Shown: piece after piece, positions 22,853-34,500 of the stretch
Layout: every line of letters starts with the position of its first letter
How positions within the stretch are numbered: position 1 is the first letter of the stretch
Source: Gnetum montanum
Lineage: Eukaryota > Streptophyta > Gnetopsida > Gnetales > Gnetaceae
Assembly: GCA_015680685.1 (NCBI GenBank)
Contig: MNCI01004650.1
Location: forward strand, 106,482-170,481
DNA length: 64,000 nt
Reading direction: 5' to 3'
Made by a program: the position numbers and the translations under genes
The notes under the pieces: model-generated
Seen by the model: the letters and a program-made list of their open reading frames with translations, nothing else
Database searches by the model: none
What the model was told of the DNA's origin: nothing

Positions 22853-22858
22853 AATAAA
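22853..22858 (+). terminator. poly(A) signal of the endogenous caulimovirid
   Basis: AATAAA about 250 bases downstream of the TATA box. In pararetroviruses this arrangement gives a greater-than-genome-length RNA with terminal redundancy, because the signal is bypassed on the first pass. Confidence 0.55.
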
Positions 22859-22887
22859 ATGCTATGTGCTTGTGTATCTCTGTGCTG

Positions 22888-22943
22888 TTATATGTGCATT
22901 CAAATGAGCGTTTGCATTATTGTTGCGTGAGCATTGTGTAACT
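22888..22943 (+). repeat. terminal direct repeat of the viral insert, right copy
   Basis: Matches 6245-6300 with a few substitutions and ends with GTAACT immediately before LTR sequence resumes. Confidence 0.85.
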
Positions 22944-23285
22944 TTGTTACACTAGTTCAGGATGTGTTTGGAGAGTGGGAACGCATGCTGGTGTTAGGAT
23001 TTGATTAACATTATAGTTAGAAAAACTCATTAGTTAACTAAATATTTTCATTTCACACACTTAGGAGACTAAGATAGAAAATATAAAAAACATAAAAAAT
23101 CATATACCTCGAGTTTACTTAAGCATACAATTGTGCCTTAAAAGTAAGCTTGGGAAGACAATGAATACATAACGCATCCTTGTTTTGTGTAGGTACATAA
23201 GCACTTAATCCTTGGAGTTCGACTGGATTGCATGTGAATGCTTGTATTCGTATGGTTGGGCGTAGCGGTACCTTGCCACTCATCA
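22944..23285 (+). repeat. right half of the Athila-type solo LTR
   Basis: Starting at GTTACACTAGTTCAGG (about 22948) the sequence is the reverse complement of the U5 side of the complete element's LTRs (8580-8920). Anchors are GTTCAGGATGTGT, GTGGGAACGCATGCTGGTG, AGTTCGACTGGATTGCATGT and GTATGGTTGGGCGTAG. It ends CTCATCA at 23285. Together with 5735-6244 it rebuilds one LTR. Confidence 0.8.
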
Positions 23286-25951
23286 TGAAGAGATAGATAA
23301 TTCCATACATTAACAATAATGATAATGGATGTAGCTATGGGCTAAAAGTTAAAAGTATTCATACAATTCCTATACCAACCCATAACAAACTTGAGAAACA
23401 AGTGTGTGTGCAAAACCATGTCTACACAATAGTCACTACACCAAAATACACATAGTGGCTAGAAAATGAGAATACCAAACAATCCAAAAGATACATGGAA
23501 GCATCCAATACACTTATCAACTATTATCCTAAAAAAATGAACCAAATAGAAAACTCAGAGAATGGCATATTACATTTTGACTATACACTAGAAGAAAATG
23601 TTAAACAAGAAGACTAAACAACTAACCTATAAAATCAAAAAGGAAACATAACTAGACCTTGTAAAAGGAAAACACCTTTTACTCTAGTTGAATATGTCTT
23701 TAAATGACTAAAACCTAATTATCATCAATGTTAAATGTACTAATAAGCAAAAACATAAATCACTAAAGATGATAAATGAGAAAGTTATGGTTTTTAACTA
23801 AGGGAATATATGGTCCATCCTCTAAATGCTTGCCCATGAGTTTAGTTATAGGGGAGATGCTCCATCTTGAATCAAGAACTAATAAGTGCATTTTTACTTT
23901 TTGTTTTACAATTTTTTATCATTTTTCTATTTCTTTAAAATTTTCTAATTCTTAATACATTTTTCATTTCTTGTTATTTTTTCTTTTCTTTATAACTTTC
24001 TCTTTTCTTAAGTCATTTCCTTTGTGTTTTATNNNNNNNNNNNNNNNNNNNNNNNNNNNNNNNNNNNNNNNNNNNNNNNNNNNNNNNNNNNNNNNNNNNN
24101 NNNNNNNNNNNNNNNNNNNNNNNNNNNNNNNNNNNNNNNNNNNNNNNNNNNNNNNNNNNNNNNNNNNNNNNNNNNNNNNNNNNNNNNNNNNNNNNNNNNN
24201 NNNNNNNNNNNNNNNNNNNNNNNNNNNNNNNNNNNNNNNNNNNNNNNNNNNNNNNNNNNNNNNNNNNNNNNNNNNNNNNNNNNNNNNNNNNNNNNNNNNN
24301 NNNNNNNNNNNNNNNNNNNNNNNNNNNNNNNNNNNNNNNNNNNNNNNNNNNNNNNNNNNNNNNNNNNNNNNNNNNNNNNNNNNNNNNNNNNNNNNNNNNN
24401 NNNNNNNNNNNNNNNNNNNNNNNNNNNNNNNNNNNNNNNNNNNNNNNNNNNNNNNNNNNNNNNNNNNNNNNNNNNNNNNNNNNNNNNNNNNNNNNNNNNN
24501 NNNNNNNNNNNGTAATTAATGAAATAAAACTACTACCTTGTTTTCTTTTGTTTAGTGATGTTTTCATATGGTTGTAATGGTCCTATGGTGTTAAGTTTGG
24601 GATGATGCAATGCGATGTTACTAGTAAAAGTATGGACTTGATTTGAAACTTGGACATACAAGTATGATGATCATATTACTCACAAGTAACACAAGAATCT
24701 ATTATAGACATGGTAAGGTACCTCACATCCTAATCTCTACCATCCCTTCTTATTCCATTAATCACCTCACTGTTGCATGCAATTAAGTGCCTAATGGTTT
24801 TGTATAATATAGTGGAGGATCCCAACCAAGGTGATTGTATGTTGTTTAGAATAAAGGCATGACTAACATTGAACTTCTAAGGTAGCCATGGACATCTATA
24901 GGAGTGGTTATGCAAAGGCATTATAACCAAATCCTACTTTTGGGAGGATCCACTTACATGCCTTTTGTTGATCATGGCTTTGAACCAAAACATCACATCT
25001 TTAAAAAACATCAGGAATAACTTATCTAAATTTATTGATGATTTTGAAACTAATTCTTATCAATTTAGTCAATTTTTAATGCTTTTATACTAAAGTCTCC
25101 TCCAAATTCAATATTTTTTGGCCACTTTAAAACCTCAAATTTTTCAATATTCCAATACATCTATTAACCAAACCTTTGAATTTAGTTGTTCAAAAACTTA
25201 TGAGCTTCTAGAGTTGAGCTCATTTATTATGAAGGCTAAGGATGTGATCCTTTTTGAAATTTTTCTAACTTCCCATTTTCACACATTATGTTAAGTAATA
25301 GTAAAAATAATCAAAGTAACTTTAAAAAATTGATGATTTTAGTTATCTTAGTGCCTTGTGAAATTTATTGTGTAATCACCTTAAGCCTAAATGTTAAATT
25401 TTTCCAAATTTTTGGCTAACCAAGGATTTGAAAAAGGTTAATCACTAAGGAAAAATTACCAAAACTAACGTTGATCCTTTGGTAATTGCAAATGATGCCA
25501 AAAGAAATGCCCAAGATTGAAGGTCTTTTGCAAGGAAATGAAAATATGCAAAGAGAACATGTCCATGGATAAATAGTGTATACAAGAGTTAAAGTTCAAA
25601 TACCATATGTTTAAGGCTTAGGAAACCATGGGTTGAAAAGGAGAAATTTTAGTTCATCCTTTAGAAAGCTCTACTTTAAAAGAGAAGTGCCAACATAACA
25701 ACTAAGGTTGGAAAAATGGTTACTACTAATGATGATATGAATATTCATCATCAATAAATTATTGATGACCTCTACAAGTTTGTAAACTTTGATGTCTATC
25801 TTTTCTTTTCTTCATTTTGTAATACAACCACTCAAATAAAGTTTTGTAATGTGGCACTTAAGTTTTGGAATGGTAGCCAATTTAGTCTTGGCCATCCCAC
25901 AATTTAAACTTTATTAATTTATAGATAACTCAAGAATGAGTTTTTAGTGAG
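23286..25951. other. AT-rich DNA with assembly gap; right part is the 3' internal region of a plus-strand Athila-like element
   Basis: No intact frame. The last 100 bases (about 25860-25962) resemble the reverse complement of the polypurine-tract side of copy A (34266-34330), so the right part is internal to the element whose LTR starts at 25963. The origin of 23286-24032 is unclear. Confidence 0.45.
24033..24511. other. assembly gap (479 N)
   Basis: Unknown bases. Frames reported through them have no meaning. Confidence 1.
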
Positions 25952-25962
25952 TTTTGGGGGTA
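25952..25962 (+). promoter_or_regulatory. polypurine tract
   Basis: GTTTTGGGGGTA-type sequence abuts the LTR start TGATGAAG, the same arrangement as at the other Athila-type 3' LTRs here. It shows that 25963-26962 is a 3' LTR, not a solo LTR. Confidence 0.65.
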
Positions 25963-26962
25963 TGATGAAGCATCATTTTATCAAGTATATCTGTTGGCGA
26001 CGATATCATAGATGCCACATTGCATCTATGTCAACAGATCGCCATCAATGCATTTCAATTGGCTACTATGCCATAGATGCTATGTTGCATCTACTATATC
26101 ATAGATGCTACATTGCATTTGCTATAACTTAGTTATGTTGATATATTCCTATTGATATAGCGAAATGCACTAGCACATCCTCATCAATGCAATGTCTTTA
26201 TTTACCTATAAATTTGCAAGCATCTATCATGTATTTAGCACCATTTGGTTATTGTAGTCAAAATCTCATAGTTTTCTTCCATAATCTTAGCAAACAGTCA
26301 ATGAGTGCTTGTAGCATGGATTTGAATTAATTGTATGACATCTTATTCAAGTGGAATTTTACATGGACACATTTCATGAATGATAATAAGATCAAAATTG
26401 ACTCATATTCATTATATTATTTTAAATTAGAATAGATTTATTTTCATTGCAATTTACTTTCAATATAGTTAGCTAAAATTTACATTTTCATGCACATTAA
26501 TCAACTAGCAAAATGAGTGACTAATTTTGATCATAAACACATATTGACTAGGTAATTTCAATAGCGTTATTGCTTGGTCCACCTAGTAGCATAACACTTG
26601 GTAATCCCAACAATGAGGTATGTGAGTTTAAGATGTGTACAACAAACTAGGAATAGACACTCATCACTTTTTGGATATTATAAGATTTATCTTTTTGTTA
26701 ATTAGTTAGATTAGTTAATAATAAATTATCATGTTTTCATGTAGCTTAGCCATAGCTACATAATATCAATAATCATATGCCTTAATTTAGACTTAGCCAT
26801 ACATGATAGAGGTATTGCTAGTCTAAGTATGAAGATAGTGACTTGTGATCAATGCTCAACAATCTAGATACCTGACTAGTTCCATTAGTGGAATTTGACT
26901 AGATCATATGTGAATACTTGTGATTCATATGGTTGGGTGTAGTGAACACTCACTGCTCATTA
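25963..26962 (+). repeat. 3' LTR of a plus-strand Athila-like element
   Basis: About 1.0 kb, TGATGAAG...CTCATTA. U3 holds repeats of ATAGATGC with TTGCATCTA and TGATATAG motifs (25975-26165). A TATA-like CCTATAAATTTGC is at 26210-26218. The far end (ATGGTTGGGTGTAGTGAACACTCACTGCTCATTA) matches the U5 end of the other Athila-type LTRs. No matching 5' LTR is in the window. Confidence 0.7.
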
Positions 26963-28776
26963 GATACCATGTTAAGTTTTATAATATTTAGATCATTGGA
27001 TCCAAGACATTAAAAATATTTGATGACTACTCCAATTTTTTTTAGGGAAAGTATAGTAATTAATATAATGAGAGGGATGAACTCCGAAATCAACTAGTAC
27101 AACACCAAGATCATCATAGAGGGTAGAAGATCCTATAGGGCATCAAAAAGTCTTAGGAATTCCTATAGGGCATCAAAACAAAAACTACATAACATTCATG
27201 TACAACCTCATAAAGTTCATTTAAAATAGAGAATATGCATATTTGGAAAAACAGAAGAACACATAGTTTACGAGTGCCACATTAGCTACTCAAATTAAGA
27301 TAAACATACACCATGAATATTATATAACCCATCGTATTACATGTACTATACCTAAAATATAAACAGTCAATGTAATAGAGAAAAATACTATTAAGAAATA
27401 CATTAAATAGTTAACATTAGTTAAGAAATACACTTATCTATAATTAACTCTAAACTTTAAGTCATATAAGATAAAACACCGTAGACAGTGTTGTAGACCA
27501 TTAATATTGTATGCATATACTCACAGTGTGACCAAATATAGACACTAACTAGCATGTTAAGCTTCCTAGAATATACCAAATCTTTAACAAATATAATATG
27601 ATACCATACTTTCAAAAGCAAAGATGATACCATTAAAAGTCGAAGTTATTTGTCAATTTATAACTTACAGTCATAATCTTTTTGCATTTTAATTACACAA
27701 ATACTCTAAAAATGTGATGATGAAAAACCATGATAAGGGATAACTTAATGAAGGACTTCTATGACTTAATAAATGGAATATTCAATAGTACATTATTTAT
27801 TTTGATCCTAAGTAAGTTTACGTGTTTGTAAAACAATGAGTATTTAAAAAGCTTTAAGAAAATTTAGAAGGTAAACACATTTTTATTTGAATAATATAGG
27901 AGAGGCCTTAATTCAGAGGTAAACTATATCCTTCATCATTAATTTGATTTTATAATTACTCAACAAAAATTTCTTTTTGAAAAGAAATTAGCATAACTTA
28001 TTGTTAAAGGATTTTACTTTAACAAGCATACTTGATCAACATCCAACCCTAATTATAGTGTCCATGATACTGGTAAGTTATATCAAGCAAGTCTTTATCA
28101 CTCTTTATATATATATTTTCTCTGTCCAAGGCTCTTAAACTATAATAAAAATAGTTTCAATTTGAAGAGCTACGAACTCTAATATAATAAATCATAATGT
28201 TATTAAATTTAATAAAAAATAATGTTAATATTTTAAATATTAAATTCCATTCTTAAGATTATACTAAAATAATATAAGTGACGTCTATATCATTACCATA
28301 ACATTGTGATATCCTAACCTGAACGCAACTTTTAAAACCGACAAAACCATTGTCGACAGCTTAATTAGATGCATTCACTGTGATAATTCCCCGGGAAAAT
28401 TTTAAATTAAGTATAAACTATCTTTAACATGCAAAAAGTTTTCTTTTCTTTGATTATCCATTTGTTTGTTTAGTATACAATAACATAAGAAATGAATTTA
28501 TCATTACGTCAGGCAAAGAACGGATGGCCCAATATGTGCGCTCATGCTCACCTGACATGGTATCTTAGGAACACAAACAGTAACGTAATAATGTTGAATA
28601 CGAATTTTAGTATATAATAGTACAAGCGGAAACCATTTTCAATGCATCTTCAAGGCTTCAACCCACATAGGTTGACTCCACGGTTACTGTCAAATGTTGC
28701 AAAAGAATGGAGCCACAAATTTCTTATAATTTTAAAGACGGATGGGCCAATTCAACACAAAATAATGATATCGGGT
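26963..28776. other. AT-rich DNA, no supported gene
   Basis: About 70% A+T by eye, with a short direct repeat TTCCTATAGGGCATCAAAA / ATCCTATAGGGCATCAAAA near 27130-27180. No open frame of interest. The part near 28500-28776 becomes less AT-rich and is probably the 3' flank of the CLE-type gene. Confidence 0.35.
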
Positions 28777-29052
28777 TCAGTTGTGAACTGGAGAAGGAGA
28801 TGAAGGTTTTCGTCTGTTTTTGGGAAGAGACTGGAGAAACTCTGAATAAAATGTTGCACTTGTAGAACTAATATGAGTCCACGACGCTCTTAATAATGAA
28901 GGCATCATCAACTCCATTTTCGGGAGATATTTGCTCTGTTCCCTACCAAATGATGATGCTGTGGGTATTGGTCTGCTACAATCCACCGGAAATGCCATTA
29001 ATATGGATGATAATACAAACACCATAAATAATGATCTGATTTGAGTGGCCAT
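28777..29052 (-). CDS. CLE-type secreted signalling peptide precursor
   Basis: A 91-codon intronless frame. It starts at the ATG on 29052, because the residues that follow, MATQIRSLFMVFVLSSILMAF, form a signal peptide with a hydrophobic core at residues 8-21 and a probable cleavage site near PVDCS. The middle (about residues 30-75) is variable, as in CLE precursors. The last 12 residues, directly before the stop, are RRKPSSPSPVHN, which fits the CLE consensus R-x-V-P-x-G-P-x-P-x-H-N at R1, P4, P7, P9, H11 and N12; K3 and S6 replace the usual V and G. CLE peptides are cut out, secreted and bound by leucine-rich-repeat receptor kinases in meristem and vascular control. The length is typical. 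An upstream in-frame ATG at 29154 would hide the signal peptide and is less likely. A TATA box lies about 190 bases upstream. Repeats surround the gene, and expression cannot be judged. Confidence 0.8.
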   Translation of the reverse strand: MATQIRSLFMVFVLSSILMAFPVDCSRPIPTASSFGREQSKYLPKMELMMPSLLRASWTHISSTSATFYSEFLQSLPKNRRKPSSPSPVHN

Positions 29053-29239
29053 TGATTCACTCCTACTTTGCCACAGCAACCAGGAAATCTTCATTCGATG
29101 ACGTTTTTCTGCAATTGTGTTGAGTGTAGATTTTGATAGCCAATCCAACAGCAACCCCGACGGTTGGAGAAAGTTTGAGAGGATTCAAGGATACACTTCT
29201 GCTGTTTCTGGTGAATTAAATGTGGACGCCCGAACGGTT

Positions 29240-29247
29240 TATTTATA
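29240..29247 (-). promoter_or_regulatory. TATA box of the CLE-type gene
   Basis: TATAAATA on the minus strand, about 190 bases upstream of the ATG, giving a predicted 5' leader of about 160 bases. It is the only good TATA box in the upstream 300 bases. Confidence 0.55.
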
Positions 29248-29344
29248 ATGTACACTGTACAGCAAGCAGCCTGGCAAAACAGAACTAAGCGACAATGTTG
29301 AATTCTGGCGAAGATTGTATTCTTATGCATTAATTCAAGGTTCA

Positions 29345-29418
29345 ACAACGGAGTTAGAGGTCATCAAAGTTTACAAAATGAAGAAAAGAAAAGAAAACAA
29401 CGGAGTTAGAGGTCAACA
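29345..29418 (+). repeat. short direct duplication
   Basis: AACGGAGTTAGAGGTCA followed by T/A and CAAA occurs at about 29347 and again at about 29399, separated by a purine-rich AAGAAAAGAAAAG stretch. It looks like a local slippage or filler duplication in the CLE gene's upstream region. Confidence 0.6.
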
Positions 29419-29549
29419 AATGATGCTTAGCCCAAATAAATGAGGTAACAAAATAACTAAAACTGGAATCACTCATCCCTCCTCTGTTTCTCTACCATTT
29501 ACCCAATTTAACTTTACCCTTGTAGCAGTGTTAGAGGCATGCTAGAGGA

Positions 29550-29740
29550 TGTGGCTAAGCATCATTGATCTTTGAGAGCTCCTGTGGTGGCAGTACAAGA
29601 TCATGATCCTCTATGCGGAGCACGACCACGGCAGAGTGCTGGCAGGCATGGTGACATGCAAAGTTCATGGATAAGAGAATTGTGTTTTCTCCATTTTTGA
29701 GATCTACCGTGGCATCACATGGCTGTGGCAACAAACTTTA
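29550..29740 (-). other. short unassigned open fragment
   Basis: The minus frame is open for about 60 codons and contains HSAVVVLRIEDHDLVLPPQE. The composition is more protein-like than the surroundings, but I recognise no family. A diverged exon or gene fragment is possible. Confidence 0.25.
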
Positions 29741-32700
29741 GCCCCCTGCCACCCACCATCGCGCTAGATGGGTTGACGTCTCACCCAAAAAGAAGAAGAC
29801 TGAAATTCGACAAAAAATACGATACAACATTGATCCACAAAAAGGTATTTTAAGAAAACATTGATCCACAATGTGTAAATAGTAATGGAGTGCTATCGCT
29901 GTTACACAGTATTCATTACTCACAAGTGCAACGTCTCGCATTCCATACTTAACTCACTCTGAATATGTTCAATAGTTTCACAGAACGCAGGTTTTGCTCA
30001 ATGAAAACAAGGAGTTCATGTGGAGTTCTTAGGCTAAACCTCTTACCACTAACCTCACAACTTATTGTTTTCACAGTTCTTCATAACTCTCCACGCTCTT
30101 AAGTACTTTCTTGAGTTAGAATTTTCATAACATATTTAAATTTTAACTATTCAAAATTTTTAAGTTTAATAAATAAAAAATTATATTAAAGTTTTCTAAA
30201 ATTTATAAATATTATTTTTAAAATATCAATAAATTTCAGAGTTTATGAAAAATTTTATCAAGTTGGTAGACCCTTTAGATCTAGTCAACAGTAAAAACGT
30301 ATATGCTATAAGTTTTGAAAACATCATTCAAAAAATGAAAAAATTACCAAGTGCTCTTGGTAACATTTGAAATAAATTAACTAAATTTGCAACTATAATA
30401 CTCCATCTATATCTAATGTACTCAAATGTAGAAGATTGAAGTAAACTATGTTGTTGTTGTGGTATTCATCTTCAATACTATTTGCATTGCAAATTCCACA
30501 CATTCATTTTTTTCTATCATCTAGAGTTTGCATTTTTTTTCTTTGCAAAATCATAATAGATTCCTCATCAATTACAATTGATTCCTCAAGGATTAGAGAG
30601 AAAATAAATAATGTTACAATTAAATAAAAATAGCTAGTTGTAGGGAAAACCGGAAAGAGAAAATAAGAAAAAATGTGAAAAAAAAAAGATATAATAATAC
30701 CATAAAAAAAAGGGTTTAGTTCTTGGATGTTCTTGATGGTGTTAAACCCCCACCATTTTATCCAATACTATGATAAGAAAGGCAAGTTATTGAAAATAGT
30801 TATTACAAATAAGAAGGTGGAGAAGGTAGGGAACACAAGGGATTGTTGCTATTTTATTTTTCAAATTGTGTTAAGGTATAAGAGTGTATGGTGTATAGGA
30901 ATAGTGGGCATAAGAAGATAGTGCCTTTAGAAATAATAGGACTATTATATATTAAAAAAAACAATGCTAAAAAAAGAAAAAAAAAAACATAATCAAAAGA
31001 ATACATTAAAGAATATAACCAAGTTTAAGAGGGAGGATGCACAAAAAAACAAAAACAAAAAAAAAGCAGGAGGATGCATTGCTTCTTAAGGCATACAAAA
31101 GCTCAACAAGGATGGATTGCATATCATAATTAAACTTACAACTTCTAACATGTAAGGAAATGAGTTTGTTTGGTCGCTAAATTATTATGGATTATAATAG
31201 ATAATTATCAATACAGTAGATAAACTAAAATTCAACTTAGTTTTTGCAAGATTCTCTTAGTCAAATTATAGATGTATATTATAAATATATAACTAAGCTA
31301 GTAAATAAGCATATAACATATTGCAATCCATTTTAAAAAGAAAATTGAAAAAATATAATGTGAGAGAATACATAAAACTAAGTAGAATTTTTAAGAAAAT
31401 TTCTAGGTTGCTTATTCTTTTGTTAAAAAAAAGTGACCAATCTAAGTGACTAAAATAGCCTTGAGCTCAAATAGTATTATTAGAATGAATTCTAATTTCA
31501 AAGGCTTCTCTAATTTTTCAATCTAAAAAGTGATCCATTACACAAAACTTTTTATGATTATTCATTCTTAATAAGGAATTTTGAATCATCTACCTATTTC
31601 AACTCATAGATGATAAAATCTCATTCTTGCTCTACTAATTGTCCATAGAAAATGGTGAGGAATAACAATAAATAAATAATTTACTTTTGAATTAAGGCCT
31701 CATTTGATTTTATTCAACTATAACTGTTTTTTTTTTCTCTTCTACATTTTCCACTGTTTTTAAACTACTTCTTATTTTCCCTATTTATGAACTTATGTAG
31801 AATCCAAATAAAGAACATTCTCTTGAATATTCTATTTAGTAAACCATAGAACTTGCTTATAATACTATTTTTTATCTTCATTTCCATCATTACTTTTTTG
31901 GAGTATTTATCTAATGAGAATTCTGAAAGCTTATGAGTGCAAGCTATAAACTAACAAATAGCTTCATCTTCGAAGGGCACCATCTCCACTTTAAGAAATA
32001 TAATATCATATTGTATCTATCTCTTCACGTTGAATTCATTATCTAGGAAAAAATTTTAAAAAAATTTATCCCCTAGTTCAAATTGCAACCTGACATAAGT
32101 GTTGCGAGCTAGCCATGAAATGCGATAATTTAAGGCTATGCTAGATAAAACAAGTTACAACAATGAAAAAAGTCATGTACATACCTTGAATGATCCTTAA
32201 TAAGATGTAATTAAAGTATGCATTGTGCAGCAAAAAGGTGAAGAAAACAACAAGTTCCACTAAGATCTACAATGAATTGCAATGAAATCCAATAATCCTA
32301 AGAAACATGGTAAATAAGAAGAGAAGACCTAATAACCAAAACTATCATTGATATAGAAATGGAAGCTAAGGCTGCACAATGGAGATTAATTAGTCGTTAA
32401 TAAGAAATATGGTGCATCTATGTAACAATCTTGAAAAAAATTCTAATGATGAGATGAGAGTTTTCACCTAGGGATTTGACAACACCATAAGATTAGTAAC
32501 AATATTCATAATCAAGTTCATCTTTACAACTTAAGCTTTGTAAGATCTCCATCAAAAACATCAAGATAGAAGGCTTGGTACTTGTGCACCATAAGGAATC
32601 TAAGGTTTTATTACAACAGTTCATGATAACAATTGAATAAACCCAAAGGTATTTAAAAATAAAAGGTATTCCATGGTGGAGATTAATTCTAAAAGAAAGA

Positions 32701-33417
32701 TTATTGATTTGAATATCACACATGCATTCCATGAGCTCAAATAGTTAGATATCACATGTTAAATTATGTTAGGTGCAAATAATTGCAATAGGTAAACCCT
32801 AAGATATATAGAAGAATTAGAACTTTATAACTTAACATTGCCCACCAAAATCAAACGCATAACCTAGTGCTTTTAAATAAAGATTCTTACCACTAACCTA
32901 ACTTAATATTGTCTATTGGAAAGAACAAAGGTCTTAAATAAATAATGAGATATTAACCTAATGATAATATTCTTGATTTGAAAGCACCAAATTATGGATT
33001 CAATTATAGTATACAATGCTAAGCTATCAAATTCTAATTGGACTATATCTCTTAGGGTGTACTGGTACTACAATTATTTTGAGGTATCATATAGCAAAAA
33101 GATTCATAAATTTTAAATGAATTTAAAATCAAAACCCTAAACCATAAAACTATATATTCATAATTGTAATACTAGTCATTATGAGGTTGATATGTTGCCA
33201 TTAAAAGTGCTCAAATTATATATGTAAAGTTTTTAAAATCAAAGATTAATTACTACATCAAAAGTTAGATTTTATCTAACTTTATTTTTTGCATTAAACT
33301 CTTGGATAAGAAATATCTTTATGAAGGTTTTAAATTGCATAATACCTCATTGGAGAAAACTGAAACATTTTTTAAACTATAATTACCCTGAAGATATATA
33401 GTCCAATTAAAAATTTA
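29741..33417. other. AT-rich DNA, no supported gene
   Basis: Contains homopolymer A/T runs and no frame above about 80 codons. I see no LTR edge between 30000 and 33400. The stretch may be old, decayed repeat DNA. Confidence 0.3.
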
Positions 33418-34265
33418 TGATGAGCAACGAGCAGTCCCTACGCCCAACCATACGAATTACTAGCATTCACTAAACAATTTAATCAAATTTTGCAAACTTT
33501 AGCTCTCTAAGTACACTTTGCCTAGGTAGTGAATTTCAAGGATGTGATTGTTGTCTTCCTAGTTTCACTTGTGAGGTGCAAAGGTATGCTTAAGTGTAAC
33601 TGAGGTATATGATTTTTATCATTTTTTATGTTCTTCATTTAATTCCCATAAGTAGCAAAAATAAAGTAATTAAATGTTTAATTAATATAATAACTAATTA
33701 ATGCCTTAACTAATCCTAACATAAGCATCCATTCTTACCTTTCGTACACATCCTAAACACATTACAATGCTACTAGGTTACCAAGCGTTAGGCACTACTA
33801 CGATTACCAAGCATTAACATATGTTCAAGGTGGTCATATTTATGTGCATTAATTATTTAAATTCAATTAATTACTTAAATGATTTAACATAAATTGCATA
33901 AATAATAAATTCCTTAAAGTAAATATTATGCTAAGTCCGAGTGCTGCAAGGTTTATGAAGAAAGCTTATATTTATTGTCATTTACACTAAGGTGTCCAAG
34001 TACATAGATGCTCAAATAAAGATTTGTACACTTCTCACTCCTACTATGGGCACTTAGAAAATATTCTAACTTTGGAGGAAACAAAATGCAAGAGTTTGGC
34101 TAAGCTATCAATCAATGAATGTCATAGATGCCGCAAGTGCACACATTTATATAAACAAGGCTAGACACTGCATGGACCCATATGCATCTATGCATCAAAC
34201 CATGCATCAACAACTACATGTTGATGCATTCATGTTGATGTGGTCCAATTAACTATGGCTCATCA
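33418..34265 (-). repeat. 3' LTR of Athila-family copy A
   Basis: 848 bp, TGATGAG...CTCATCA, aligning along its whole length with 3114-3948. The right end is U3, with TGTTGATGCATTCATGTTGAT and GCATCAA motifs (34175-34245). A TATA-like TATAAA lies on the minus strand near 34148-34153. The purine tract at 34266-34280 (GGGGGTA on the minus strand) makes it the 3' LTR of a minus-strand element that extends to the right. Confidence 0.8.
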
Positions 34266-34500
34266 TACCCCCACAATTTAATGAAAACTTGTGCTCAAGT
34301 GAACAAAAGTAGGAACACGTTCTTTTAAAAATTTTGGAAAGGCATGGGATTATTAACTAACTGACTAACACACAAATTTACTCAAATTGATGCTAAGTGC
34401 CCAAGTATACAAATTTACAACGTTTTACAAAAGTTGGTGTTCATAACAATAAAATTAAACATCATTACAAAAACTAACAACAAAACCCCTCTGGTCACCT
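34266..34500 (-). other. polypurine tract and 3' flank, copy A
   Basis: On the minus strand AAATTGTGGGGGTA abuts the LTR. The next 200 bases match 9525-9680 of the complete element (shared AATGAAAACT, AAGTATGGAATTATT-like and GTTCATAACAATAA segments). Confidence 0.65.

Larger units (their letters stand above)
6245..22943 (+). mobile_element. endogenous caulimovirid (plant pararetrovirus) copy, defective, split by an Athila-like element
   Basis: An integrated copy of a plant dsDNA reverse-transcribing virus. Without the Athila insert and its duplicated target it is about 6.7 kb, near one genome length for the family. The order on the plus strand is: tRNA-Met-type priming site, movement-protein-like frame, coat-protein-like region with a degraded zinc knuckle, aspartic protease, reverse transcriptase, RNase H, an unassigned 3' region, TATA box, poly(A) signal. 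The first 56 bases recur at the other end, as expected for a linear molecule opened close to the priming site with a short overlap. There is no LTR and no integrase. Many in-frame stops and frame changes break every gene, so it is a fossil. The absence of angiosperm-type landmarks and the host context suggest a gymnosperm-associated lineage, but the genus is not established. Confidence 0.8.

Noticed and set aside
23971-24567. Long frames through the second gap
   Set aside because: They consist of N; no amino acids are known.
25963-26962. Solo LTR
   Set aside because: A polypurine tract and element-like internal sequence precede it, and I found no matching target duplication, so it is a 3' LTR of a truncated element.
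29091-29348. 85-codon minus frame upstream of the CLE-type gene
   Set aside because: It lies across the predicted TATA box and 5' leader and has no recognisable motif.
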